Source of the DNA: Catenibacterium mitsuokai | GTDB lineage: Bacteria > Bacillota_I > Bacilli_A > Erysipelotrichales > Coprobacillaceae | Length of the DNA stretch: 64,000 nt | Assembly (NCBI RefSeq): GCF_025148785.1 | Contig: NZ_CP102271.1 | Span: 1,853,972 to 1,917,971 of the forward strand | Direction: 5' to 3' | In this document: piece after piece, positions 38,366 to 48,244 of the stretch | How the letters are laid out: each line of letters begins with the position of its first letter | Numbering within the stretch: position 1 is the stretch's first letter | Notes under the pieces: generated by a model | What the model was told of the DNA's origin: nothing | The model's database searches: none | Seen by the model: the letters and a program-made list of their open reading frames with translations, nothing else | Program-made: the position numbers and the translations under genes

Positions 38366-38841
38366 ACCTCCAGATACATATCATTCCATTTTGCTTCTCC
38401 ATGAGTAGAAGAAGAGACACCAAGATGCTTATAGCCAAAACTTTCATAAAAGCCTATCAAGTGATCTTTACAAGTAAGGAAGATTCCTTTTTTATTTCGC
38501 TCCTTTGCAAGAGTGATATAGCCATTCATAAGCGTATGTGCTAAGCCTTGATGCTGATAATTTGGATGTACATCTAGGCCAAAGACCGTCATATAATCAC
38601 CCATAGGATCATGTAATGAGGCATCTTCATAGAATGCATCTGGTAAACCTTTAATATTCGATGTATTCCCATTAATAAAGCCAATAACATCTTTATCTTC
38701 TAATACAAGAAAGTTCTCTGAAAAGGCATTAAAGCGTTCTTTAAACTGCTCATAAGTCGCTGCTTCAGCTTTAGGAAAACAAAGAGACTCTATATGAGAG
38801 ATAGCTTCTATATCACCTATAACTGCTTGTCTTAATATCAT
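38362..38841 (-). CDS. GNAT family N-acetyltransferase
   Basis: 159 residues from ATG 38841 (GGAGG ten bases upstream). Acetyl-CoA site: VFGLDVHPNYQHQGLAHTLMNGYITLAKE, then FLTCKDHLIGFYESFGYKHLGVS. Similar to the branch annotated as arylalkylamine-type or generic GNAT. The overlap with the CinA-like start (4 bp) shows one operon. Confidence 0.85.
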   Translation of the reverse strand: MILRQAVIGDIEAISHIESLCFPKAEAATYEQFKERFNAFSENFLVLEDKDVIGFINGNTSNIKGLPDAFYEDASLHDPMGDYMTVFGLDVHPNYQHQGLAHTLMNGYITLAKERNKKGIFLTCKDHLIGFYESFGYKHLGVSSSTHGEAKWNDMYLEV

Positions 38842-38891
38842 GACATGTTCTCCTCCTTTCAAAATATTTTTTGTATCTTATACAAAAAAGA

Positions 38892-38915
38892 CTTGATAGT
38901 CAAGAGACTATCAAG
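38892..38915 (-). terminator. Terminator after ABC exporter operon
   Basis: A perfect 10-bp stem CTTGATAGTC/GACTATCAAG with loop AAGA is followed by T residues on the minus strand. Confidence 0.8.
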
Positions 38916-38919
38916 CTTT

Positions 38920-40755
38920 TTACTGTCCATTTTCAAATTGTGAACGATAAAGTGTAGCATAGAAACCATTTTCTTTAAGTAATCCTTCATGATTACCGAT
39001 TTCTACAATATCACCATCACGCATAACGATGATTGTATCAGCATCTCTAATAGTAGAAAGACGATGCGCAATAACAAATGATGTTCTATTCTTCATTAAT
39101 TCATCCATCCCCTGCTGAATTAATACTTCTGTTCTTGTATCAACTGAAGATGTTGCTTCATCAAGAATCAAAATCTTAGGATCCTTTAAAAAGGCACGAG
39201 CAATAGTCAATAACTGCTTCTGACCTGCACTGATATTAGAAGATTCTTCATTGATCATAGTGTTATAGCCATCAGATAGTGTATGAATAAAGTGATCTAC
39301 ATGCGCACTCACGCACGCTTTTTTCACTTCTTCATCAGTGGCATCTAATCGACCATATTTCAAGTTATCCATGATAGTACCATTAAATAACCATGTATCC
39401 TGTAATACCATGCCAAATAATGAACGAAGATCACTACGTTTCATTTGAGTGATATCTTCACCATCAATCATGATAGAACCACCATTGAGTTCATAGAAAC
39501 GCATCAACAATTTAATAATAGTTGTTTTACCTGCACCAGTCGGACCAACAATGGCCACCTTCTGACCAGCATGAACATGGAGTGAGAAGTCATTGATGAT
39601 GATCTTATCTGGATTATATCCAAAATGTACATCTGCAAAAGTGACAGCACCCTTCATATTCTGTACTTCATCAGTTGTAAGAGTGGCTGAGTCTTCTGTA
39701 AGTTCTTCTTCCTCCAAGAATTCAAAGACACGTTCTGCCGCTGCACCTGTACTTTGTAATAAGTTAGCCGCCTGAGCAATCTGTGAAATTGGCTGGTTGA
39801 ACTGTCTAACATACTGGATAAATGCCTGGATATCACCAATAGTGATTGTTTTAGAACCTGCTAGAATACCACCGATAATACAAACACCTACATAACCGAT
39901 ATTACCAATAAAGTTACTAATAGGCATCATGAGTGATCCAAAGAATTGTGATTTCCATGCAGATGTATAAAGTGATTCATTGTATTGCTCAAACTGCTCT
40001 ACAGATTTTTCTTCACCATTGAACGCTTTGACTACCTGATGTCCACCATACATTTCTTCAATATGACCATTGACATCCCCAAGTGAGTTCTGCTGCTGAG
40101 TGAAGTATTTCTGTGAATGCTTCATGACTAAACGCATCAAGATCATTGAAACAGGTAATACTACAACTGCAATTAAAGTCATCTGCCAGCTGATTGTAAG
40201 CATCATTATAAAGATACCAACAAGAGTGACTACGTTAGAAATAAGTGTAGATAAAGACTGGTTAAGTGACTGAGCGATTGTATCAATATCGTTAGTGACA
40301 CGAGAAAGAATATCACCACTTGTATGCTTATCAAAATAAGAAAGTGGTAAACGGTTCATCTTTTTAGAAATATCTTTTCTAAGTGAGAAGGCTGCATCCT
40401 GTGAAACACCAGAGATGATCCAACCCATAATATAGCTGAAGAGTGAACTTGCTGCATATAACACGACAAGAATCAATAAAATCTTGACGATATAATTAAA
40501 ATCAATACCACCAGTATTGGCTACCTTCGCCATGATACCTTCTGATAATTTATCTGTTGCTTTCGCAAGAATTTTAGGACCTAGAATATTAAAGATAGTA
40601 GAACATATCGCAAATACCATAACAAAACAAATCTTTAAATGATATGGTTTTAAGTAGGCGAGTAACTTCTTTAATGTACCACCTAAATCCTTAGCTTTTT
40701 CATTATTACCACGGCCTCTGCCCATACCCATTGGAGCGCGACGATTTTTATTCAT
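38920..40755 (-). CDS. ABC exporter, fused permease and ATPase (second subunit)
   Basis: 611 residues from ATG 40755 (GGAGG upstream). A six-span type-I exporter domain is followed by a nucleotide-binding domain: Walker A GPTGAGKTT, Q-loop VLQDTWLF, signature ISAGQKQ, Walker B ILILDEATSSVD, H-loop IAHRLST. The signature begins N-I-S-A-G rather than LSGGQ, a mild deviation common in heterodimers. It overlaps the upstream subunit gene by 8 bp and most likely forms a heterodimer with it. Confidence 0.93.
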   Translation of the reverse strand: MNKNRRAPMGMGRGRGNNEKAKDLGGTLKKLLAYLKPYHLKICFVMVFAICSTIFNILGPKILAKATDKLSEGIMAKVANTGGIDFNYIVKILLILVVLYAASSLFSYIMGWIISGVSQDAAFSLRKDISKKMNRLPLSYFDKHTSGDILSRVTNDIDTIAQSLNQSLSTLISNVVTLVGIFIMMLTISWQMTLIAVVVLPVSMILMRLVMKHSQKYFTQQQNSLGDVNGHIEEMYGGHQVVKAFNGEEKSVEQFEQYNESLYTSAWKSQFFGSLMMPISNFIGNIGYVGVCIIGGILAGSKTITIGDIQAFIQYVRQFNQPISQIAQAANLLQSTGAAAERVFEFLEEEELTEDSATLTTDEVQNMKGAVTFADVHFGYNPDKIIINDFSLHVHAGQKVAIVGPTGAGKTTIIKLLMRFYELNGGSIMIDGEDITQMKRSDLRSLFGMVLQDTWLFNGTIMDNLKYGRLDATDEEVKKACVSAHVDHFIHTLSDGYNTMINEESSNISAGQKQLLTIARAFLKDPKILILDEATSSVDTRTEVLIQQGMDELMKNRTSFVIAHRLSTIRDADTIIVMRDGDIVEIGNHEGLLKENGFYATLYRSQFENGQ

Positions 40756-43453
40756 TGTCCAATTCCTCCTTTGATAACTGAGATAAGGCAATTTCCTGAT
40801 AGACAGAACATGTTTTCATTAATTCTTCATGTGTGCCTTTTCCTACAATCTTACCTTCATCAAGTACGATGATCTGATCAGCATGCATAATAGATGCAAT
40901 ACGCTGTCCAACGATTAAGACAGTGTTATGTGTCTTTGCAGTCATTTCTCCTAGACGTTTTCTAAGTGTGGCATCAGTCTTGAAGTCAAGTGCTGAGAAG
41001 CTATCATCAAAGATAAGAATTTCAGCATTTTTCGCAAGTGCTCTTGCAATTGCGAGACGCTGTTTTTGTCCACCTGATACGTTTGTACCACCTTGTGCAA
41101 TAGGTTCTTCAACGCCCAATGGTTTTGTTTCAATGAATTCTTTTGCCTGCGCAACATCAATCACTTCAGCCAATTCTTCATCAGATAAATCAGGAGCACC
41201 ATATTTAATATTTGATTCAATTGTACCTGAGAATAATAATCCCTTCTGAGGTACAACACCAATACGGTCTCTTAAATCATGCATAGAAACATGTCTTACA
41301 TCCACACCATCTACCATCACTTCACCTTCAGTGACATCATAGAAACGAGGAATAAGGTTAATAAGCGTTGATTTACCTGAACCTGTTGAACCAATAAAAG
41401 CTGTTGTTTGACCAGGACGGGCTGTAAAGTCAATATCAGTCAAGACTGGTTCATCAGCACCAGGATACTTAAATGATACATGTTTGAATTCTATTAAACC
41501 TTTCTTGTCTTCTTCAAATGGTGTGATCTGTTTTGGATTTTCAATTGTAGGTTCAGTATTTAATACTTCAGCCACACGGTTTGCCGCTACACTTGCACGA
41601 GGTAACATAACCGCAATCATTGCGACCATTAAGAAACTCATAACGATAATCATGGCATACTGTAAGAAGGCCATCATTTCACCAATCGCAATATTACCTA
41701 AATCAACCTGCTTCGCCCCAAAGTAGATAATAAGTAATGTCATACCCTGCATGATAAACATCATGATAGGCATTAATGAGACCATCACCCTATTAACAAA
41801 TAAGTTTGTATGTGTTAAATCCTTGTTTGCCTGATCAAAACGTTTTTCAGATTCTTCTTCATTTCCAAATGCACGAATGACAAGAACACCTGAAAGGTTT
41901 TCTCTCATAGCTAAGTTTAACTTATCAATTAATTGCTGGATAATCTTGAATTTAGGCATAGCAATAGAGAAAGTGACACCAAGTACTCCAAAGATGATAA
42001 TGACAACTAGGAAGATCATCCATGTCATGGATGGTGAGTTCTTGACAGCTTTCATAATACCACCAATACCATTGATTGGAGCAAGCATACACATTCTTAC
42101 GATTATCACAAGAACCATCTGGATCTGAACAATATCATTTGTACTACGAGTAATTAAAGAGGCTGTAGAGAACTTATTGAATTCAGTATTAGAGAAGCTT
42201 TCAACCTTCTTAAATACAGCTAAACGTAAATCTCTTGCAACTGCTGCACCAAGTCTAGATGCTAAGAATGCAACACAGATAGAAGCCACAGCACCAAGTA
42301 AGGCAATAGCTAACATCTGCATACCTTTATGGGCAATATACTGGTTCTGCACTTTATTGACATCCGCGCCAAGCTTCTTATATTCCGCTTTAACACCTTC
42401 ACCAGCTGCAATCTTCATTGTAGATTCACCCATAGTCTTCATCTGCTTATCGACGCTTTCAAACATCTTATTACGTTCTTCTTCACTCATTGAACCAATG
42501 AAATAATAAATATCTCCATTGTTTAAATGTGTTTCCATGGCATCAATCTGTGCTTTTGCATCATCTAGTTTCTTCTTAGATTCATCTAATTGAGGTTTTG
42601 CAGAAGCGACTTTTTCTTTAGCCTGATCAAGCTGTTTCTTGATTGTTGAAGACTGACTCTTCATTTGCGCCATCTGAGCTTCTGAGGCATTGAGTTTTTC
42701 ATAACCAGCGACTGCCTGAGAAATACCAGCTAATTGAGCCTGAAGCTTTGTTTTTGTGTCCCCCTCAGGTAATGCATTGTATTGTGCAGTTAAAGTGTTC
42801 TGCATTTCTTTGGCTTTTTCATATGAACCAAACTGAGTGTTTAGTGCGTTTAATGCACTATCATACTGTTTAATAGCAGTCTGCATCTGTTCATACTGCT
42901 TCACACCCTGATTGTATTTAGCCATGCCAGCATTATACTGTTCTAAACCTTTATTATAGCCATCTAAGCCTTTTTGATAACCTTCCTTAGCAGAATTAAT
43001 AGCTGAATCAATCTTTGTTTCAAATGATTTATACTGCTTTGTACCAGGTTTCATTTTATTCATAGAATAAACAATCAACATTGGCTTAGTTAATACTTTA
43101 TTGAGTTTTTCTTCATCTACATCTTTCTTTAAGATATATAAAGTCTGATTTTTTGCTTTCTTGAATGTCTTATAATAAGATTTGTCCACATCCTTTACAG
43201 GAGTCTTCTTATAATAATTTTCTAATACTTTTTGATCTTTTGAAGAGACAAATAATAATAAATGATTATAAGTCTTTTCACTTAATACAGGAGATATAGC
43301 TGAATCGAAGCCTCCTGCCTGAATACCGCTCGATACGATATCAGACATATAATCAGGAAGTGTTAATTCAGTATAGGCCTGTCCAAATATACAAACGATG
43401 GCTAATACAAATAATAACCAATATTTCTTAAAATATTTCTTCAGCTTAAGCAT
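40748..43453 (-). CDS. ABC exporter subunit with large extracytoplasmic coiled-coil insertion
   Basis: 901 residues, about 300 more than its partner. After the first membrane span (about 12-30) comes an insertion of about 330 residues containing coiled coil and a seven-residue pattern (YQKGLDGYNKGLEQYNAGMA, then KYNQGVKQYEQ). The second span begins near 380 (LAIALLGAVASICVAFLAS). The rest is a normal exporter: Walker A IGSTGSGKST, signature VSGGQKQ, Walker B ILIFDDSFSALDFKTD, where Asp replaces the catalytic Glu, so this ATP site is probably degenerate. The insertion would face outside the membrane and could bind a substrate or the wall. Confidence 0.9.
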   Translation of the reverse strand: MLKLKKYFKKYWLLFVLAIVCIFGQAYTELTLPDYMSDIVSSGIQAGGFDSAISPVLSEKTYNHLLLFVSSKDQKVLENYYKKTPVKDVDKSYYKTFKKAKNQTLYILKKDVDEEKLNKVLTKPMLIVYSMNKMKPGTKQYKSFETKIDSAINSAKEGYQKGLDGYNKGLEQYNAGMAKYNQGVKQYEQMQTAIKQYDSALNALNTQFGSYEKAKEMQNTLTAQYNALPEGDTKTKLQAQLAGISQAVAGYEKLNASEAQMAQMKSQSSTIKKQLDQAKEKVASAKPQLDESKKKLDDAKAQIDAMETHLNNGDIYYFIGSMSEEERNKMFESVDKQMKTMGESTMKIAAGEGVKAEYKKLGADVNKVQNQYIAHKGMQMLAIALLGAVASICVAFLASRLGAAVARDLRLAVFKKVESFSNTEFNKFSTASLITRSTNDIVQIQMVLVIIVRMCMLAPINGIGGIMKAVKNSPSMTWMIFLVVIIIFGVLGVTFSIAMPKFKIIQQLIDKLNLAMRENLSGVLVIRAFGNEEESEKRFDQANKDLTHTNLFVNRVMVSLMPIMMFIMQGMTLLIIYFGAKQVDLGNIAIGEMMAFLQYAMIIVMSFLMVAMIAVMLPRASVAANRVAEVLNTEPTIENPKQITPFEEDKKGLIEFKHVSFKYPGADEPVLTDIDFTARPGQTTAFIGSTGSGKSTLINLIPRFYDVTEGEVMVDGVDVRHVSMHDLRDRIGVVPQKGLLFSGTIESNIKYGAPDLSDEELAEVIDVAQAKEFIETKPLGVEEPIAQGGTNVSGGQKQRLAIARALAKNAEILIFDDSFSALDFKTDATLRKRLGEMTAKTHNTVLIVGQRIASIMHADQIIVLDEGKIVGKGTHEELMKTCSVYQEIALSQLSKEELDNE

Positions 43454-43892
43454 CGTCTTCCTCCTTTAATTCTTCTTCCATATTCTTAATAATCATATCA
43501 ATCATATGTAATACGGCATCATGATCTTCTTTTGTGAGTCCTCTGCTGCATACTTCTTCCATATGCCTCATCTTATCCTTACAGTTTTCTAAATACTCTT
43601 CACCCAATTTACTTAAACGCACTGTAGAATGACGTTTATCTTGAGGATTCTGTTCACGAATAATATAGCCTGCTTCTTCTAGACGCTTGATTCTTACTGA
43701 AAGTGTTGCATCAGAAATATGAAGACATTGTGCCACTTCTTTTTGAGAATGACCATGTTCTTTAATCACAAATAACAAGCGTGATTGATCGCCTGTTAAA
43801 GGCATATCCTTAAAGTTGCGCATCATATACTTTCCTACGACTTTTTTAAGTACTGCGACCTTATCTATCATCACTTTGACATTCTCCTGCAT
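43446..43892 (-). CDS. MarR family transcriptional regulator (controls ABC exporter)
   Basis: 148 residues with a winged helix (KEHGHSQKEVAQCLHISDATLSVRIKRLEEAGYIIREQNPQDKRHSTVRLS). It is first in the operon and overlaps the first ABC gene by 8 bp. The promoter contains two dyads that fit MarR binding, so autorepression is likely. Confidence 0.92.
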   Translation of the reverse strand: MQENVKVMIDKVAVLKKVVGKYMMRNFKDMPLTGDQSRLLFVIKEHGHSQKEVAQCLHISDATLSVRIKRLEEAGYIIREQNPQDKRHSTVRLSKLGEEYLENCKDKMRHMEEVCSRGLTKEDHDAVLHMIDMIIKNMEEELKEEDDA

Positions 43893-43919
43893 GTCCGTTG
43901 TGCACCTCCTTACTATTAG

Positions 43920-43962
43920 TTAGCATGCTAAATATTATAGTTAGGGTGCTAACTATTGTCAA
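43920..43962 (-). promoter_or_regulatory. marR-ABC promoter with two operator dyads
   Basis: Minus strand: TTGACA (43957-43962), 17-bp spacer, TATAAT (43934-43939), fully consensus. A dyad ATAGTTAGGGTGCTAACTAT (43937-43956, 8-bp arms) fills the spacer, and a second, TTAGCATGCTAA (43920-43931), covers the start region. Confidence 0.88.
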
Positions 43963-43969
43963 TAAAAAA

Positions 43970-43992
43970 AGAGTAGTATTTTTTACTACTCT
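43970..43992 (-). terminator. Terminator after proBA
   Basis: A perfect 9-bp stem AGAGTAGTA/TACTACTCT is followed on the minus strand by TTTTTTT; it overlaps the proA stop. Confidence 0.85.
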
Positions 43993-45224
43993 CTAATCTG
44001 GCCATTTCCTTCAATTTTGTATTGATAAGAACACATTTCTTTTAAACCAAGTGGGCCTCTGGCATGAAGTTTCTGTGTGCTGATACCCAGTTCTGCTCCA
44101 AAGCCAAATTCTCCACCGTCTGAGAATCTTGTAGAAGCATTATGATACACACAGGCACTATCTAAGCTGTTCATAAATAATGCAGCTGTTTCATCGTTTT
44201 CAGTAATAATGGATTCTGAATGCTTTGTAGAATATGTATAAATATGATTAATTGCTTCTTCGACTGAGTTAACAACTCTAATATTCACAATATAGTCATC
44301 ATATTCTGTTGCATAACTGTCATCTGTAACATGTTCACAGTGAATGATCTGACATGTTGCATCATCCCCTTTGATTTCTACTTTTTCAAAGGCTTTTTTA
44401 AGTTCAGGTAAGAACGTGTCTGCCACATCCTTATGTACAAGTATTGTTTCTATCGCATTACATACTGAAGGTCTTTGAATCTTTGCATTGACTGCAATAG
44501 TTAATGCTTTATTAAGGTCCGCATCCTTATCAACATAAAGATGGCAGATACCAGCGCCTGTTTCAATAACAGGTACTGTTGCATTCTTAACAACAAACTG
44601 AATGAGTCCAGCACCACCTCTAGGTACAATAACATCCACATATTCATTGGCATGGATCAGTTCTCCTACGATGGCGTGATCTAGTTCTGTAATCAATTCA
44701 ATCGCCCCTTCTGGTAAGATATCCTTTGTAGCATCCTTCATGATTTCTACTAATTTCTTATTTGTATGAATGGCTTCTTTACCCCCTCTTAAAACACAGG
44801 CATTGCCTGATTTTAAGCAAAGAGAGGCAATATCTACAGTGACATTAGGACGGGCTTCATAGATAATTCCAAAGACGCCAATAGGCACTCTCACTTTAGA
44901 AATTTCTAGACCATTTGGTCTTGTCCAGGATTCCATCACTTCACCAATAGGATCAGGTAATGCGGCCACTTTCTTGACTCCATCACTCACTCCTATAATA
45001 CGTTCATGAGTAAATAAGAGTCTATCCTGCATAGCCTTAGTCATATTGACTTCCTTGGCATGTGCCATATCTTTTTTATTGGCTTCTAATATTTCATCAC
45101 TACGTGCAATTAATGCATCGGCAATTTTCTCTAGTGCCTGATTCTTTGTGCAAGTAGGCATATTCTTTAAAAGACGTGCAGCTGCTTTTGCACGCTTTAA
45201 TTGTGTTTCTAATAATGTATTCAT
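43986..45224 (-). CDS. proA: Gamma-glutamyl phosphate reductase
   Basis: 412 residues. Aldehyde-dehydrogenase-like fold with catalytic Cys in QRPSVCNAIET, cofactor-binding region FGIIYEARPNVTVDIASLCLKSGNA, and the end HARGPLGLKEMCSYQYKIEG. It reduces glutamyl-5-phosphate to the semialdehyde with NADPH. Its ATG shares one base with the proB stop, so translation is coupled. proC is not in the window. Confidence 0.97.
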   Translation of the reverse strand: MNTLLETQLKRAKAAARLLKNMPTCTKNQALEKIADALIARSDEILEANKKDMAHAKEVNMTKAMQDRLLFTHERIIGVSDGVKKVAALPDPIGEVMESWTRPNGLEISKVRVPIGVFGIIYEARPNVTVDIASLCLKSGNACVLRGGKEAIHTNKKLVEIMKDATKDILPEGAIELITELDHAIVGELIHANEYVDVIVPRGGAGLIQFVVKNATVPVIETGAGICHLYVDKDADLNKALTIAVNAKIQRPSVCNAIETILVHKDVADTFLPELKKAFEKVEIKGDDATCQIIHCEHVTDDSYATEYDDYIVNIRVVNSVEEAINHIYTYSTKHSESIITENDETAALFMNSLDSACVYHNASTRFSDGGEFGFGAELGISTQKLHARGPLGLKEMCSYQYKIEGNGQIRE

Positions 45225-46348
45225 TATCTTTCCTCCAATACAACCATGTTATTCGCATGTACTACTTCATCATAGTCATGACGATGTAATATGTCATCTA
45301 TTTCAGAAGACTGGTGTCCTTTAATCAGTCTGATTTCATCACTGGCATAATTGACAACACCCTTCGCAATTGTATTTAACGCTTCATCCTTGATATCAAC
45401 AACCTGTCCCTCTAAGAATCTTCCTTCCACATCTTTAATACCTGTAGGTAAAAGGCTGACATGCTTGTCAACAATCGCTTTTCTACATCCTGCATCAACT
45501 ATAATTGTTCCTCTTGGTTTAGTACGATAGGCAATCCAATGTCTTCTAGCATTCATATTTGTGCCAGAAGCACCATTGAACCAAGTCCCTTCATTATCTA
45601 AAGCATTTAATATACTGTTTTCTTTCTGTCCATTCACAATACACATATGACTACCTAATGCATTGACCATTTGAGCCGCTTTTAGTTTAGTCGCCATACC
45701 ACCTGTACCTAGACCACTGACTGCATCTCCTGCATAGCTCAAAATTGTATCATCAATCTTATCTACATAGTGGATAAGCACAGCATCAGGATCAGTATGA
45801 GGATTGCCTGTATAAAGACCATCAATATCACTCACGAGAATTAATAGTTGGGCTTCTACTAAAGGAACAATAAGTGAAGCCAATGTATCATTGTCTCCTA
45901 CCTTGATTTCATCTACTGCCAAAGCATCATTTTCATTAATAATAGGAACCACACCATAATTGAGTAGTGCATTGATTGTATGGTTTAAGTTCATTAAACG
46001 ATGACGATCATCAAAGTCATCATGGTTTAATAAGATCTGAGAACATTTCATATTAAAGACCTGGAATATTTCTTCATAGATTTCCATTAGTCTTGCCTGC
46101 CCAATTGCAGCTAAAGCCTGTTTTTCCGGTAGTGTTTTCGGTTTACTGTCTAGTCCTAATGCGCCCATACCTGCTGCAATGGCTCCTGAAGAGACTAGAA
46201 CAACGATATAGCCTTCTCTTTTAAGTTTGGCAATCTGCCATGTTAGCATCAATATTTTTTCTTTATTAATTTTTCCATCTTTGTCACAAAGTGAGCTTGA
46301 GCCTACCTTAATAACAATTTTCTTTACTTCTTCTATTCTACGTTTCAT
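45224..46348 (-). CDS. proB: Glutamate 5-kinase
   Basis: 374 residues from ATG 46348 with GGAGTG upstream; a longer in-frame start at 46414 adds 22 non-conserved residues. The amino-acid-kinase domain starts KIVIKVGSSSLCD, with VSSGAIAAGMGALGL, NENDALAV and GTGGMATKLKAAQ; a C-terminal PUA domain (RGTIIVDAGCRKAIVDKHVSLLPTGIK...) completes it. It phosphorylates glutamate in the first step of proline synthesis. No proline T-box was seen upstream. Confidence 0.96.
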   Translation of the reverse strand: MKRRIEEVKKIVIKVGSSSLCDKDGKINKEKILMLTWQIAKLKREGYIVVLVSSGAIAAGMGALGLDSKPKTLPEKQALAAIGQARLMEIYEEIFQVFNMKCSQILLNHDDFDDRHRLMNLNHTINALLNYGVVPIINENDALAVDEIKVGDNDTLASLIVPLVEAQLLILVSDIDGLYTGNPHTDPDAVLIHYVDKIDDTILSYAGDAVSGLGTGGMATKLKAAQMVNALGSHMCIVNGQKENSILNALDNEGTWFNGASGTNMNARRHWIAYRTKPRGTIIVDAGCRKAIVDKHVSLLPTGIKDVEGRFLEGQVVDIKDEALNTIAKGVVNYASDEIRLIKGHQSSEIDDILHRHDYDEVVHANNMVVLEER

Positions 46349-46441
46349 CGAAAACACTCCTTTATTGTATAGTCTATTATAGGGGGTAAAACACTTTAAA
46401 AGCAAACAAAACATACTGATTTTTGTCTTTTCACAAAAAAA

Positions 46442-46461
46442 GACTCCCAGTAAAGGGAGTC
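46442..46461 (-). terminator. Terminator after thrS
   Basis: A perfect 7-bp stem GACTCCC/GGGAGTC is followed on the minus strand by TTTTTTT. Confidence 0.85.
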
Positions 46462-46468
46462 AAATATA

Positions 46469-48226
46469 TTAGTGGCTTAAAGTTTTGTTTTCTACTTCTG
46501 TATTTAATAATTCTACGAATTCATCAAAAGTTACTGTAGTCTGTTTCTTTTCACCATGTTTACGATAAGTCACAGTACCATTATCTCTTTCATTATCACC
46601 AAGTACTAACTGATAAGGAATCTTCTTTAACTGTGCTTCTCTGATACGATAACCAAGCTTTTCATCTCTATTATCGTTATTTACTCTGAAGTGTGCCTTT
46701 CTTAACTTAGCCACAACTTCTTTTGCGTATTCATCATGGTATTCAAGTTTAACTGGAATAACCTGAACCTGAGTAGGTGCTAACCATAGAGGAAGGTTGC
46801 CTTTTGTTTCTTCTAATAAGAAGGCAATGAAACGGTCTAATGAACCTAAGATTGCTCTATGAATAACAACTGGTCTTACCTTATCACCATTTTCATCAAC
46901 ATAAGTTAATTCGAATCTTTCTGGTAACTGGTAGTCTAACTGGATAGTAGATAAAGTAACATCATGTCCTAATGCACTCTTTACCTGTACGTCAAGTTTA
47001 GGACCATAGAATGCTGCTTCGCCTTCTGCTTCATAGAATTCTACATCCATTTCTTTTAATACTTCACGTAATTCATTTTCACTCTTTTCCCATAATTCAT
47101 CATTACCGAAATACTTTTCTTTGTTGTTCTTATCTCTTAATGATAAACGGAATGAGTAATCTTTAAAACCAAAGTCTTTATATACATCAAGAATCAAGTG
47201 TGCTACATTCTTGAATTCCTGAGCAATCTGGTCTGGACGACAGAAGATATGTGAATCATTCTGTGTGAAAGCTCTTGCACGTTCAATACCAGTTAAAGCA
47301 CCACTTGCTTCAAAACGGAAATCGTTCGCAATTTCCGCAATTCTAACTGGAAGATCACGATATGAATGTAATGTAGATTTATACATAACCATATGGTGTG
47401 GACAGTTCATAGGTCTTAATACATATGCTTCATCATCTAATTCCATAGCTGGGAACATATCATCTTTATAATGAGCCCAATGTCCAGATTTCTTGTATAA
47501 CTTAACGTTACCAAGAGAAGGTGTCATAACATGTTCATAACCTAATTCTAATTCTTTGTTCATGATGTAATCAGATAATAAACGTCTGACAGTGAAACCA
47601 TTTGGTAACCACATTGGTAAACCTTTACCTACGATATCCGCAAACATGAAGATACCTAATTCTTTACCGAGTTTTCTGTGATCTCTTTCCTTTGCTTCTT
47701 CTAATAACTGAAGATGTGCTTCTAATTCTTCTTTAGTTGGGAAACATACACCATAGATTCTCTGAAGAACCTTGTTGTTCTTATCACCTTTCCAATAAGC
47801 ACCTGAATGTTTGATTAACTTGAAGTTCTTACATAATTTAACTGTTTCTACATGTGGACCACGACATAAGTCAGTGAAATCACCCTGTGAGTAAGTAGTG
47901 ATTGTACCATCTTCTAAACCATTGATTAAGTCTAGCTTATATTCATCATCCTTGAATTCTTCTAAAGCTTCTTCTTTAGAGACTTCATGTCTCACGATTC
48001 TCTTACCATCTTTACAGATTTTCTTCATTTCTTTTTCAATCTTAGGTAAGTCATCATCAGAAATAGTCTGATCACCTAAATCGATATCATAATAGAATCC
48101 TTCTTCGACAACTGGACCAACCCAGAATTTAGCCTGTGGGTAAAGATGTTTAACTGCCTGTGCTAATACGTGTGCACATGAATGATTTAAAGTATTTAAA
48201 TCTTTGTCATTTAAAAAATCGCTCAT
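46469..48226 (-). CDS. thrS: Threonyl-tRNA synthetase lacking the TGS domain
   Basis: 585 residues. It starts directly at the editing domain (LNHSCAHVLAQAVKHLYPQAKFWVGPVVEEGFYYD, with the H-x-x-x-H motif). Next come the class II catalytic core (motif 2 region DFRFEASGALTGIERARAFTQNDSHIF, zinc ligand in MNCPHHM) and the C-terminal anticodon-binding domain. The N-terminal TGS/N1 domain (about 60 residues) of standard ThrRS (about 640) is missing. Upstream of the ATG is the T-box leader and no in-frame coding, so this is natural rather than a misplaced start. Expression is controlled by the T-box at 48245-48455. Confidence 0.96.
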   Translation of the reverse strand: MSDFLNDKDLNTLNHSCAHVLAQAVKHLYPQAKFWVGPVVEEGFYYDIDLGDQTISDDDLPKIEKEMKKICKDGKRIVRHEVSKEEALEEFKDDEYKLDLINGLEDGTITTYSQGDFTDLCRGPHVETVKLCKNFKLIKHSGAYWKGDKNNKVLQRIYGVCFPTKEELEAHLQLLEEAKERDHRKLGKELGIFMFADIVGKGLPMWLPNGFTVRRLLSDYIMNKELELGYEHVMTPSLGNVKLYKKSGHWAHYKDDMFPAMELDDEAYVLRPMNCPHHMVMYKSTLHSYRDLPVRIAEIANDFRFEASGALTGIERARAFTQNDSHIFCRPDQIAQEFKNVAHLILDVYKDFGFKDYSFRLSLRDKNNKEKYFGNDELWEKSENELREVLKEMDVEFYEAEGEAAFYGPKLDVQVKSALGHDVTLSTIQLDYQLPERFELTYVDENGDKVRPVVIHRAILGSLDRFIAFLLEETKGNLPLWLAPTQVQVIPVKLEYHDEYAKEVVAKLRKAHFRVNNDNRDEKLGYRIREAQLKKIPYQLVLGDNERDNGTVTYRKHGEKKQTTVTFDEFVELLNTEVENKTLSH

Positions 48227-48244
48227 ATTCTCCTCCTATAAATA

